Positions 47,454 to 57,506 of a stretch of 64,000 bases of DNA are shown in pieces. The DNA lies in assembly GCA_018105865.1 (NCBI GenBank), contig CM030847.1, positions 14,995,089 through 15,059,088 of the forward strand, given 5' to 3'. Position 1 is the stretch's first letter. Each line of letters opens with the position of its first letter. Position numbers and translations under genes: made by a program. The notes under the pieces are model-generated. The model did no database searches and was not told the DNA's origin. It saw only the letters and a list, made by a program, of their open reading frames with translations. The stretch comes from Metaphire vulgaris. Its lineage: Eukaryota > Annelida > Clitellata > Crassiclitellata > Megascolecidae.

Positions 47454-47653
47454 AAATAGTTGCAACGATTTTTTGCCTAGGCCTATTACTGTCTGCATGG
47501 TTTTTAGTCTTTTGTGCTTTAGCTTATTGAAAATCAGCTCAATTAAGACATCTTTTTTGAAGGCCTGTGTTTATGTTTTCCACATCATATATAACACTGG
47601 TCTACGTCAATTTTACTGACTTGAAGACAACATGTGATCTTTATGCATTTTAG

Positions 47654-48120
47654 GGTTCCCTGTCACTTCCTGGACCGTCACTTCCTGGACCGTCACTTCC
47701 TGGACCGTCATTGTAAATGGAAGTAAATAGGTATATAGGTAGGTAGGTAGGTATTTTGGGGGCTGTCCATTGTGTCAACAATTTTTGGGCAGTTTTTGAA
47801 CCCTCCGCCCAGTGTAGGTGGTAAAAAATAACCGTAACCGTAATCCAACGATTCAAAATTTGAATAGTTCTAGTCTGCGTCACTGTTCCACTGCTTACTC
47901 AAACCATTGTAAGGAAGTAAGTAAAATATCTCGAATTTCTATATTATATATTCTAAGTAAGTAATTCTAAGTATTATTGCAGATCACAACGATTTGTATA
48001 TCATAGTGTATACACTTGTTTACATACACATAACAGATAGAACATTAGGAACGGTCCAGGAAGTGACGGTCCAGGAAGTGACGGTCCAGGAAGTGACGGT
48101 CCAGGAAGTGACGGGACACC
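47654..48120. mobile_element. Foldback element with arms of 15-bp tandem repeats
   Basis: The left end ggttccct is followed by three units of gtcacttcctggacc (47662-47709). The right end has four units of ggtccaggaagtgac (48053-48112), then gggacacc. The arms are thus inverted arrays of one 15-bp unit. The exact 9-bp repeat gcattttag flanks it (47645-47653, 48121-48129). The centre holds a Harbinger-like end (ggggctgtccattgtgtcaa, 47759) and a GGTA run. A 9-bp duplication would suit a Mutator-like element; superfamily uncertain. Confidence 0.82.
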
Positions 48121-48489
48121 GCATTTTAGTGTGCTGAATCCAAAAATCACACCCATTTCCTCCAGTCGCGTCCAGTTTTTCCGCAAAACGCTGTTTACTG
48201 ATTTACTGTTTACAGTAATAACATTGCATTGTGTATTATAATTCTTTAGCTATACTGAATATGCAAAAATTATGGATGTGCAAAAAGATATGTGGTTGTT
48301 TTACAACACCCAAACAAAGGAGAGATGTGTCTGAATTTGTGCATTAAGCTTATCAGGCATATTTCTGAGTTAAATTGGGTGACCAGGAAAAGCCTTGGAC
48401 ACCACATAAAGTGTGCAGGACATGTGTTGAAAGCCTCAAACAGTGGGCTAACGGTCAGAGAAAAAGCCTTAGCTTCGAAGTTAAGTAAG

Positions 48490-51170
48490 TAAGTAAGTAA
48501 AATCTCGTGGATTTCTATAGCGCCTTGGAAAGCAGCACAACAGTAGCTGCTTATTCTCAGGCGCTCAGCCTCTCTTAAAATAGCTATAGGAAAGGTGTGG
48601 GATCAGCCAGGCAATGGTCAATATCCGAAGGGCAGTGAGGCTAGGTTGTTACAGCTATGGCGGAAATGATTTCAGAAACAGGAAGGATTTAAGCTTAGAC
48701 CTGAAGACTTGAGGAGATAGTGCGGGAATTATAGGAAATGAGGAATCAGATTTTATTGTTTTAAAGTGTCCAAGTGTGCGAAGGGAAGCTGGGATCGAGT
48801 TCCAGAGTTCAGGAGCAGCATATGAGAAGGCACGGTTGCAAATTTTCAGGGATGACTGATTTAGCGGGCGTGACAGAGTGAGATGAGATGACGAACGTGT
48901 GGGTCGAGGAGGCTGAGGGGTTAATAGTGATCTAAGGTAGACAGGTTTTGATGACTGAAGTGAGCTATGTGTAAGTGTTATTATCTTATATTGATACGTT
49001 CTGTTATTTTAAGCCAATGTAATGATTTTAGTATGGGTGAAATATGGGAGAATTTAGGTGACTTAGTAACAGCACGAGCAAGTGCATTTTGTATTGATTG
49101 CAATTTGTTGATGGAGGCTTTGGGAAGGTTATAGTAGAGGGAGTTACAGTAATCTAATTTGGAGTGGACTATAGAGGTGGCGATTGTGGACGCAGTCTTA
49201 ATATCAAGACAAGGACGTAGGCGACGAAGGTCACGAATATGAATAAAGCAGGCTTTTGAAAGTTGGGAGATTTGTGATTCGAAGTTTAGAAAAGAGTCAA
49301 ATTTGAATCCGAGATTTCTAGCAGTTGGAACAGGGATTATTGTGGTGTCAGGAGCCAAAACTAGTTTAGGATTGTCAATTTTTTTGAGTTGTTGGGGTAG
49401 TCCGATTAAAAGAAACTCTGTCTTAGATGGGTTGAGAGCGAGGAGATTAGATGACATCCATGCAGAGATTGACGAGAATGCAGATTCAAGCTCAATAATA
49501 GAAGCATTGAATGAAAGAGGTGAGAAGGAAAGAAATAGCTGAGTGTCATCGGCATAGAGTTGGTGGTTTAATTTGAGGGAATTAATTAGAGATGAAAGTG
49601 GTGTGGTGTAAAGGCTGAACAGTACAGGCCTGAGAACAGATCCTTGAGGCACTCCATAATCTATAATATGAGAAGGAGAAATTTGGCCAAGACAGGACAC
49701 TTGAAAAGACCGAGATTTGAGATAAGATGCAAACCAGTTGTGAGCCTTTTCAGATATGCCAAACCAGAGAGAGTCGCTCGAGCAGAATTTTTGTGATCTA
49801 TGGTATCAAATGCTGCAGAGAGATCAAGGAGACAAAGGCCAGTAACTTGGCGAAGACCAATTGCAGTTAAGAGTCTGTCATAAATGTAGGCGAGGACAGT
49901 TTCAGTTGAGTGATGTTTAGTGTAGGCAGATTGATGAGCATTATATAGTGAGTTACTTGAAAGGTGTTCATTCAGTCTGGAAAGCACAATTTTTTCAGTA
50001 AGTTTTGATAGAAGAGAAAGATTTGAGATGGGGCGATAGTTATTGAGATCTTCTCTGTCAAGACCAGGCTTTTTAGGAGAGGAGTGACAAAAGAGTTTTT
50101 GAATGCGGATGGGAAAGTGCCTGAGATAAGAGAGAGGTTGATGATTCTAGTTATAATAGGCGTAAGCACGGTGGCACACTGTTTGAGTAAAGAGGTAGGT
50201 ATGGGATCTAGATCACATTGTTTGTTTGGCAAGGATAGTAGAAGTTTGGATACCTCTTCTTCAGTTGTAGGAGTGAAGCTGGATAAATTGCATGGAGGTT
50301 GTGGGGGAGGAGGATAATGAGGAGAGGTGGTTTGAGTAATAGTGAAAGACTTGAGGACACTGCGAATCTTGGAGATTTTTACAGAGAAGAACTTAGCAAA
50401 AGATTCAGCAAGTTCTGACAGGGAAATGGATTGAGGGAGAGGTTTTGAGTCTTTGCGATGGAAAAGATCATTTACAGTTTTCCAGAGCTTACGTGGATTT
50501 GAGCTATTTGTTGAAATGATGTTAGAATAGTACTTCTTTTTGGCAGATGTAAGGAGATTATGATAGCGGTTGGTGGTGGAACGAAGATTTAAAAGGTCAG
50601 ATGGAGAATGTGTTTTATGGTAGGTTCGCTCAAGACGTCTGCGAAATGACTTGAAAGCATGAATGAAAGAGTTATACCAGGGTTTGCTGTTATGAGACGA
50701 AAAAGGTCTAGTGATGATAGGAGCATGTTTATTGAGAAGACCAGAAAGCACAGAATTGTATTTATCGATCAGTGATGACAGGGTAGTAGGGTGTTAGTAA
50801 TTAGGTCAGATGACTTAATGTTATCACAGAACAAGGCAATGTCAATTTTGTTGAGACGGCGGAATGAGTAGGTGCCACGAGGTGGAGGAGTTGGTGAGCA
50901 GATACTTAAAATGGTGAAGATGGGAAAATGATCAGATGGAGAGACTTGACTAATTGCTGAGATTGGAGATAATGATGAAGAAGATGACGTGATAAGTAGA
51001 TCTAAAGTGTGTCCAAAAGTGTGAGTTGGAAGAGATATGTGTTGCGTGAGGTTTGTCTGTGTGAGCAGCTGCATGAATTGGGTAGAGTTAGGATCATCAC
51101 TCTTGTCCACGTGTAAATTAAAGTCGCCAGTAATTAAGAATTCGTGTGGAGTTGTAGCTGCAGAGCCCAA
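48490..51170 (-). mobile_element. CR1/L2-like LINE, partly intact ORF2
   Basis: Minus-strand pieces in order: endonuclease end with LITGDFNLHVDKSDD and SPSDHFPIF (50769-51170); linker with KPWYNSFIHAFKSFRRRLER (49972-50751); RT with LLDLSAAFDTIDH (49661-49987) and LYADDTQLFLSF, GVPQGSVL, LALNPSKTEFLLIG, SKLDYCNSLYYNLPK (48981-49700). Three frame breaks separate them. The element is 5'-truncated within the endonuclease at a 23-A run (51168-51190). The 3' end has tttctatagcgcc (minus: ggcgctatagaaa) and a GTAA-type tail at 48481-48499. Shorter copies of the 3' end are at 21789 and perhaps 47920. Confidence 0.88.
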
Positions 51171-51431
51171 AAAAAAAAAAAAAAAAAAAAAGTTCTAATG
51201 GTGTGGCGAGAGCCTCGAAACCATGTTGATGACTACTACTTCTGCCTGGTAAATATTGCAGGCGTGTCCACAAAGACAAAATCTTCCATAGGCATATAGT
51301 ACCCAAATCTCCCCTCTGCTCTGAGACCGGTTGCTCACTGTGACGAAGTTCATGAATCTATTTGCACTACTTTGGGAGTTTCTGATGACGGTTAATTTTG
51401 TCAGTCAACAGACACCGACGGTGAAGATTTT

Positions 51432-51672
51432 GTGGCCTCAGAAGTTGACGCTGGAATGCACCAAACACTCAACCAAGCTGAGTTGAATGACCTTGTACGA
51501 GATCTTGATCTGCCGAAGTCGTCAGCAGAGTTACTGGGTTCAAGACTGAAGGAAAAGAACCCGTTGAGTGTTGACTCCAGGAGCCACGCTTATGTATCAT
51601 GGCAGAGAGAATGATCTTCTGAAATATTTCCATATGGAGGAGTTTGTATACTGCATCAACATCAAAGGACAG
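51432..51672 (+). pseudogene. Fragment of the unknown family seen at 26.7-28.1 kb
   Basis: Reads LNQAELNDLVRDLDLPKSS and AELLGSRLKEKNPL, then after a one-base shift MYHGRENDLLKYFHMEEF and VYCINIKGQ, stop. It is collinear with FPNQKDLNDLIIDLSLTK of the 26753-28139 copy. The rest is missing; a LINE end follows at 51840. Confidence 0.65.
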
Positions 51673-51839
51673 TGATATGGGCTCTGCTTATACCGGCAGA
51701 TACTCGGTTCAGCATAATAACCTTGAAAAGGTTTGCCCTGGCATATCCTCCGCAGATTGCTTACATGGTGATCTTTACATTGCTGCTTGACCTAGCTCTA
51801 ATTCGGCTTGGATTTGGTGTAGGCTTACCGGTAATGTAT

Positions 51840-52090
51840 TGTATACTGGACAATTTATATAGCGCCGTAAACATAGCATGACCAAAAACAAGGGCGCTTT
51901 ACAGGGGGTATTACTCCCAAACAGATTGCGTTTAGTCTGTTTTTGAAGGTGGGCCGAGCTTTAATCCTCCTTATTTCAGGTGGGATGGTATTCCACTTGA
52001 GTGGTCCGCCTCGGGAGAAGGCACGATCACCGAGGGTTGGAATCTTAAGCGGTTTCGGGACAGCGAGGTCGAGAGAGGATGCTGATCTGA
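51840..52090 (-). mobile_element. 3' fragment of another LINE
   Basis: atttatatagcgccgtaaac through ttccacttgagtggtccgcc and gagaaggcacgatcaccgag. On the minus strand this encodes an AFSRGGPLKWNTIPPEI-like stretch, the usual C-terminal SYxAPxLWNxLP block of CR1/L2-like elements, followed by a tatagcgcc-type 3' end. Confidence 0.65.
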
Positions 52091-52199
52091 AGCGGATCTA
52101 GCGGGGGTCAGAGGGTCAGCTGACCCTACTGGCCTGACTTTTTAAGTAGGCCTAAAGTGGCCTGTTTTCCGAAGATAATGTAGCATGCTTTTATAAATA

Positions 52200-52270
52200 A
52201 TAATAATAATAATGTGATTTTAAGTGGTTTAGGAGGCTAAGTAAGCCTGTGTGAAAACCACTGAAAAATA
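52200..52270 (-). mobile_element. SINE 3' module with ATT tail
   Basis: On the minus strand, cagtggttttcacacaggct, then tacttagcctcctaaaccac, then ATCACATTATTATT. Near-identical to 21456-21515 and related to 59677-59712. Confidence 0.7.
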
Positions 52271-52282
52271 ATCAGCGCCGGT

Positions 52283-52866
52283 GTAGCATATTATAATGAC
52301 TCCCATATAATAATAACTCCCCTCTCATTATTATATATATAATAAAGACTCCCCCCTCATTATTATATATATATAATAATAACTCTCTCTATATTATAAT
52401 AACTCCCCAGAAGAAGTAGGCCTAAAAATTGAAAAAATAACCCCAATTTATAAAAATGTCTCTAAACTGGTTATATGAAATTATAGACCCATTTCCAATC
52501 TCCCAGTTTTCCTAAAATTCCCGAAAGGGCAATGCTTACCAGAATGTTAAACTACTTAGATGCATTTAATATGCTATCCACTGATCAATATGGTTTCAGC
52601 CTTATTTCTCCACTTGAATGCTAATAATGAATTTAATTGATACCAAAACAACAAATTTTGAATCTCACAAGCACAATTTTGGAACAATCCTCGATATAAA
52701 AAACTTTTGGTGTTCTTGACCATGGTATCTCACCTGGCTTCTGAAAAACTAAGGGAGTTATTATAATATAGAGAGAGTTATTATATATATAATAATGATA
52801 GGGGGAGTCATTATTATATATATAATAATGAGGGGGAGTTATTATTATATGGGAGTCATTATAATA
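52283..52866. mobile_element. RT fragment between ~120-bp inverted repeats
   Basis: The arm 52283-52408 (gactcccatataataataac..) is mirrored by 52743-52862 (..gttattattatatgggagtc). Arms are built of ataactccccc units separated by tattatatatataata palindromes. Between them lies a dead LINE RT piece on the plus strand: RPISNLPVFLKFPKG, LNYLDAFNMLSTDQYGF, and a LDIKKTFGVLDHGIS echo of LDLSKAFDTLDH. No target duplication was found. Confidence 0.65.
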
Positions 52867-52898
52867 TACTATACCGGATTAATCTAAACGCCAGGGAG

Positions 52899-53122
52899 CC
52901 CTAAGGTCGACTCAGCCTTCTTTCGCCAGATGGTGATGGCAAATGAGTAGCGGATTAATCCGCGAAGTAAACAGGCGCGTTGCATGAGAACACTGGCCCC
53001 GTATCATGTAACCTTGCACCAGTCGCCTGGCTGAGGGCCTTGGTAACGGAGATCAGCGCCGCCCTAAGAGCCTTGAGGTTAGCCTTGAGTGCTCGGGAAG
53101 GACTTTACTTTTACTTTACAGG
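52899..53122 (+). mobile_element. SINE body without tRNA head, TTTAC tail
   Basis: ggagccctaaggtcgactca and gccttctttcgccagatggt match the post-tRNA module of the SINEs at 33460 and 53993 (inverse strand there). The copy ends in ctttacttttactttacag, the same tail type. Confidence 0.6.
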
Positions 53123-53538
53123 TAGACTTTCATGCATAATGTATTTGCTATATTTTGATGACGTGACAGCACAATTAGGTCTGATTGGTCGATGTTAGCA
53201 GTGCCGCAGTCTACTACTGTATATAGTTAAATTGAATCTCTGGTTTCAGTCTTGCGAAGCTATTGTAAAGAACGTGTTTAAATTTGCACCAAACGTTCAC
53301 ATTTTTATAATACTTAACAGATAACCTATAGCATTTTTTCTTCCACAATTCTAGACAAAAGCTTTAGACTCTGTAAATAAGTTGGCAGAATGTTTGCAAA
53401 ACAGTTCTTTAGACTTAAAAACTGAGGAAAGTTTTGTCAAATCTTGCCACAGTGGAATACTAGAAATGGGGGACGATATAACGTATGGCAATCTTGAACG
53501 TGATGCTATCGAGCCTTATTACAAATGTGAAGCGCCTA

Positions 53539-54370
53539 CAGGGCCGCTGAGAGGGGGCAGGGAGACAAATGCACAGGGGCCCGGCGGTCTGTAGGGGGCC
53601 CGGGCCAATGATGAAGATGTATTATTAATAGTAATAACACACACAAAATGTTAGGAACTTAGGACGTTACGTGTACAGGGGCCCGGCGAGTATAAAGGAG
53701 TACCCAGAACACTCTCTATGCCCACCAGCATAGCCAGTATCTATGCTGGTGGGCAAGAAATCTGCTTCTGCCATTGGCGTCTATTAATAGACGTCAATGG
53801 CTTCTGCCCACCACTGGGCGGAGCAACCGGATTTGTTGTTAAACACTGGATACCCCTAAAGGGAGTGGCCGGGCGCTGAGACCATCATAAATATCGTGAA
53901 AAACAACGACTAGCAAAAGGCAGAAAAAGGTCATCACCAGTTTTTGAGAGCTGCAACATCGTATCGTGAAATCAATGACAAGCAAAACAGGTAAGTAAAG
54001 TAAAGGTTTTTACCCGTAGGTTCAATGCCCGTAGGGTCCGGTGCTGATCCCCGTGTTTGTAGCCAACAGCCCATAGGTGGCTAAGCCATACATCGGCGGA
54101 CGGTGGCCAGCCTCTTCCGCCGAACCTATGATTACTTTCGCAATGTTGCCATTGCTACTCAGTTTGATGTTACTACCGCCCTCTAGCGATTAAGGCTGAG
54201 TCGACCTTAGGGGCTCCTACGGGATTGAACCCGTTCCGTCGGCGTGCCTGCCCAGTGATATTACCACTCATCTATCTTCCCGCCCCAAAAGCAAAACAGG
54301 TCATCACCAATTTTTAAGACCTCTCAGGGGCCCGTCTGCACAGGGCCCGGAATTTCTCTCGGCGGCCCTG
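53539..54370. mobile_element. hAT MITE with CAGGGCCGC ends, hosting a SINE
   Basis: Ends cagggccgctgagag and ctctcggcggccctg; flanks agcgccta / aacgcctg (53531-53538, 54371-54378, 6 of 8). Two extra hairpins lie inside: gcccaccagcatagc with gctatgctggtgggc-type partner (53723-53757), and ccattggcgtctattaatag with agacgtcaatgg (53775-53805). A SINE (53993-54288) is nested in it. Confidence 0.8.
53993..54288 (-). mobile_element. Full-length tRNA-derived SINE with 13-bp target duplication
   Basis: On the minus strand it starts ggggcgggaagatagatgag (box A region tagatgagtgg) with box B ggttcaatccc. The body holds ggagcccctaaggtcgactc and ends in a (TTTAC)n tail. The exact repeat aagcaaaacaggt (53980-53992, 54289-54301) is the target duplication. 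Removing the SINE restores gacaagcaaaacaggtcatc. Confidence 0.88.
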
Positions 54371-54569
54371 AACGCCTGAAATATTTGCTGAGAAACGACC
54401 TCGACAGAGAAAGATATTTTGTGATGAATTGGTCCGTGATTCGATTCTTAAACAATGTTAAGATTTAAAATAGAAACATTTCACACTTTGTTAGATACCT
54501 TTTGAAATCAACTAGAAGAACGTTTCAAAGACTTCACATCGGTTTTGCAGTACTTTCAAGTTTTAGACC

Positions 54570-55011
54570 CGAAATATTCAGGGCCGGATTAAGGTCCGAG
54601 TGGGCCGGGGGGCTGAGAAAAAAGGCCGTCGCCTATAGGAAATCTCTGACAAAGAAAAAAGGTTATCTCCCTTCTAAATCGTGCTGAAAATCGTGCTGAC
54701 AAGCAAAAAAAAGGTTACCTCGAAAATCGGTGGGCCTATTTACTACATACTTTGAACCACAGTTTGATGTAATTTTGTCAGAAAAGCATCAATTTCATTT
54801 ATCTCACAGTAGTAAAAACCATTTTAATTGCAACTGATATTCTGCAATATGCACTGCATCATAATTCAGCAACAGATAGTCTGGTGTTGTCAGTTATTCA
54901 TTCGCTGTGTATTTTTTACAACATTTAGTTTCTTGTGCTTGTGACCCGTGGAGCTGTCAAAAGTCAGCAATGTGGCCCACGGTGGAAAAACTTTGGAGAC
55001 CCCTGTTGTAT
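54570..55011. mobile_element. hAT remnants (CAGGGCCGGATTAAGG and ...GGAGACCCCTG ends)
   Basis: cagggccggattaaggtccg at 54579 and aaaactttggagacccctg ending 55011 are each typical hAT termini. They need not belong to the same element. Motif copies tgacaaagaaaaaaggttat (54647) and tgacaagcaaaaaaaaggtt (54697) lie 50 bp apart. Confidence 0.5.
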
Positions 55012-55491
55012 ACTGTTAACTTTTGTAATAGAACTGTATTATGTGTTCAATGAGAATTTTATTTTGCATCACACATTTTTGGCATAAACTACTGAATGAA
55101 TGGTTAGAGCCTGAAGTGCTTAAGTTATTGAAGTGACATTTTCCAAAAACAAGAAGTGAGCAATTGAACCTGTAATTCTAGGATTGCATGTCATTGGGTC
55201 CTTTTACATTTCCAAGGAGAAGGAATTTCCCTCTGAAAGACTTGTATACAAAACTCAATTGAATTTAAAATACATGCATAGACTGGTCAGTGGTACCCTA
55301 CTTGCTTTTATTTTCTGAGCAACAAATGGATAGACGAGAATAGACGATGAAAATTTAATGGTTCTGCCGTCATCTTTGATGTTGTCAATTGGATATTTAC
55401 TGTAATATCAATTGGAAAATTTCCAATTGCTTCATTAAGATCGAATGTCAGTTTTAGGCATATTGTAGTAATAATTATTGTTATTGTTATT
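55012..55491. other. Intergenic or 5' flank of LRAT-domain gene
   Basis: AT-rich, no recognised coding segment. An acceptor-like ttattgttattag ends at 55492, just before the first LRAT-gene methionine, so a noncoding 5' exon may lie upstream. Confidence 0.4.
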
Positions 55492-55501
55492 AGGATTGAA
55501 A

Positions 55502-56608
55502 ATGCCAAGAAAACTAAAAATCACAGGGCAAGCAGTCCATACTGAACGGATAAGACAATATAGGATTGCAAACCGTCCCTTCGATAATTCAATGTCAACA
55601 ACATGGGACAATTTGTGGGCAAACACACAATATTTCTACAAAGAGGCTGGTTTCAGGGCCACACAGTTCCAAAATTTACAAGAGGGAGTAAACATTCTGG
55701 TAAGATTTCAAGTGATATTCATTTTATAATAATAATAATAAATAAGTAATTAATTAATTTTATTGCTATCTCAATGACTTATGTTAAATTTGTCTACTAA
55801 TTATTACATATTTAGAATTTACTAAACTTCTAAGTAAGAAACTTATCGAATTAATGTCTTAATGACTTATGTTAATTATATGCTATTTATTTCTCAGACA
55901 TATCAAGGTCTTAGGTTAATTGTCTGCTAGTTATAGTTATTTCATATTTATGATTTACTATAGTTACTACTGCATTCTTAGGGTACCTCCCTGCGGGAAC
56001 ATCGTTCCCTTTTGGTACTTCAAAATAAAATTCTATAATTCTTATAATAATTCTATAATTTGTATACTATTACTGTACAGAGTTCATGTTATTTGTAGAT
56101 AAATGTGAAATGTGGAAAAGAGGAAGGAATAGAGAGAGAGAAAAGGGACGAGGAAAGATGGAGGAGAGGAGTAATGGGTGTCATTTCTTTCCATACACTT
56201 AGGTAATAAACTTTTGCTCTGTGTGTTACAGGAGAAACCAGCAGACTTGATCGAAACGGAGGTATGTTCGTTCAGACAACTCCGCAGAGGATCGCACGTT
56301 AGCTATCCGGTTGACTGTGCCAGTTCTTCAACAGGGATTCCAACGGTGGCGCGACACCATGCTGTTGTTATGAAGGTGCTGTCAAGAGATCGAAGTCTCA
56401 TTGTCTCTCACTTTACTGGCAGCATTTTGGGAGGCATGCTGATAAAAGAGGAGCAGGTTGATGTTGCCAATAAAATGTCAGCCAAAGTGCTGAAAGTTTG
56501 CAATTACCCTGGCCTGAAAGCTTTCAAGTCTTCTATGATTCTATTTAGGGCTCGAGCCATTGCTAAGGGCCGAAAAGTCTACAACAGACAATACAATCCT
56601 GTAAACCA
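55502..56608 (+). CDS. LRAT-domain protein, first copy, broken by hAT insertion
   Basis: Exon 55502-55699 encodes MPRKLKITGQAVHTER through ATQFQNLQEGVNIL (donor gtaaga). It joins in phase 0 to 56232 (acceptor ttacag): EKPADLIETEVCSFRQLRRG, SHVSYPVD, RHHAVVMKVL, SHFTGSI, YPGLKAFKSSMILFRARAI and VYNRQYNPVN. The RRGSHVSY, HHAVV and late RARA..G..YN strings are those of the LRAT/HRASLS (NlpC/P60) fold, in which His and Cys act in acyl transfer or thiol hydrolysis of lipids. The catalytic His is present, but the NCEH Cys motif is cut off by a hAT end at 56609. An earlier ATG at 55478 precedes the probable acceptor. Confidence 0.72.
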
Positions 56609-57164
56609 GGGGTGGCCAACCCGCGGCCCGCATGCGGCCCCCGGGCTGCCAACTGGCGGCCCCCGGGCGTCTTTCTAAAATCTAAATAAATTTTCATCAT
56701 AAAGATGATTTTGTCAGGTTTGAGGGAAAATGAGGACAGGAAAACTAGCATCTCTCAAAAAGAAACTTGCACCTCAATAACATATCTTTAAAACAGTTTA
56801 ACAGCAATCGGAAGCAGCTGTGAAGGCAATCTATGAAGTAGCTCTAGCTATTGATAAGCAAGAAAAGCATTTACAGATGGTGAATTTGTTAAAACCTGCT
56901 TGATAAAGTGGTTGGACAGTTCTACTCGGAGAAGAAGGGGCTATTTAGCACAGTTAGTTTATCGAAACAGTAACACGTCATGCTGAAGAAATAGCAAGCA
57001 ATCTCTGTCGGCAGCTTATAACAGCTTCAGTGCCGTCTCAGACAAGGCACAATTGCTGACATTTATGAGGGGTGAATGAAAACTTTGAAATTATAGAAGA
57101 TCTTGCCGGTCTCTCCGGCATTCACTACACAACCAAATTATCAAGTTCTACTCTCTGTTGAATT
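56609..57164 (+). mobile_element. Truncated hAT element with transposase remnant
   Basis: It begins caggggtggccaacccgcgg, a classic hAT terminus. Further in, decayed frames give KAFTDGEFVKTCL-like, SLSKQxVTRHAEEIASNLCR-like and NENFEIIEDLAGLSGIH. This matches the start of the GTF2IRD2/SCAND3-type hAT transposase (FTDGEFVKxCM, VTRRIxxI, ENFEVxEELLxL), from memory. Right end absent. It interrupts the LRAT reading frame right after VYNRQYNPVN. Confidence 0.72.
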
Positions 57165-57506
57165 CAGACACGTATTGCAATGGTTATGAAAGTCTTGTCT
57201 AGGAACAGAAGTGTTGTGGGTTGTCATTTCACGGGAAATATTACTGGGAATAAGGTCATAAAGGAAGAACTTATTCATGTCGGTGACAAAATGAGGGCTA
57301 AAACACTAAAGTATTGCAGTTATCCCAGTCTCAGGGCATTCAAAACAGGGTCTATTGTAAGAAGAGCAATAGCCATTGTCAATGGAAAAAAAGATTATGA
57401 TAGGCACTATGACCCTTTCACTCACAACTGTGAACATTTGGCCACATTTATTCGTACTGGGCTGCGTTTTTCTTGTCAGACACAGTCCTTTCATATTCCA
57501 GTGTGA
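57165..57506 (+). pseudogene. Second LRAT-domain copy, carrying the NCEH motif
   Basis: Reads MVMKVLSRNRSVVGCHFTGN, YPSLRAFKTGSIVRRAIAI, DYDRHYDPFTHNCEHLATFI and RTGLRFSC before TGA at 57504-57506. It parallels the first copy almost residue by residue, and it holds the NCEH nucleophile motif that the first lacks. Its own 5' part is missing: the HHA region is shifted by an indel (agacacgtattgcaatgg), so the catalytic His is out of frame. It could once have been the 3' part of the first copy's duplicate. It is nonfunctional unless spliced. Confidence 0.65.

Larger units (their letters stand above)
53370..54463 (+). pseudogene. hAT transposase-like C-terminal fragment split by a MITE
   Basis: 53376-53538 reads SVNKLAECLQNSSLDLKTEE and SFVKSCHSGILEMGDD up to YYKCEAP. 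After the MITE at 53539-54370 the same frame resumes as EIFAEKRPRQRKIFCDELV and RDSILKQC, stop at 54461-54463. The pattern SVNxLxExLQxSxLDL..F followed by a basic PRxRRxx segment resembles the region before the dimerisation domain in ZMYM1-like hAT transposases (memory-based). No upstream catalytic part is seen. Confidence 0.5.

Noticed and set aside
48981..50751. Plus-strand ATG frames overlapping the LINE, such as 49303-49542 and 50084-50317
   Set aside because: They are shadows of the minus-strand LINE ORF2, whose RT motifs are unmistakable.
51168..51190. Poly-A tail of a plus-strand retrogene
   Set aside because: No plus-strand retrocopy body lies upstream. The run marks the 5' truncation point of the minus-strand LINE; its origin is left open.
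57165..57506. Second LRAT copy as an independent intact gene
   Set aside because: The His region is out of frame and no 5' exon or start equivalent to the first copy is visible.
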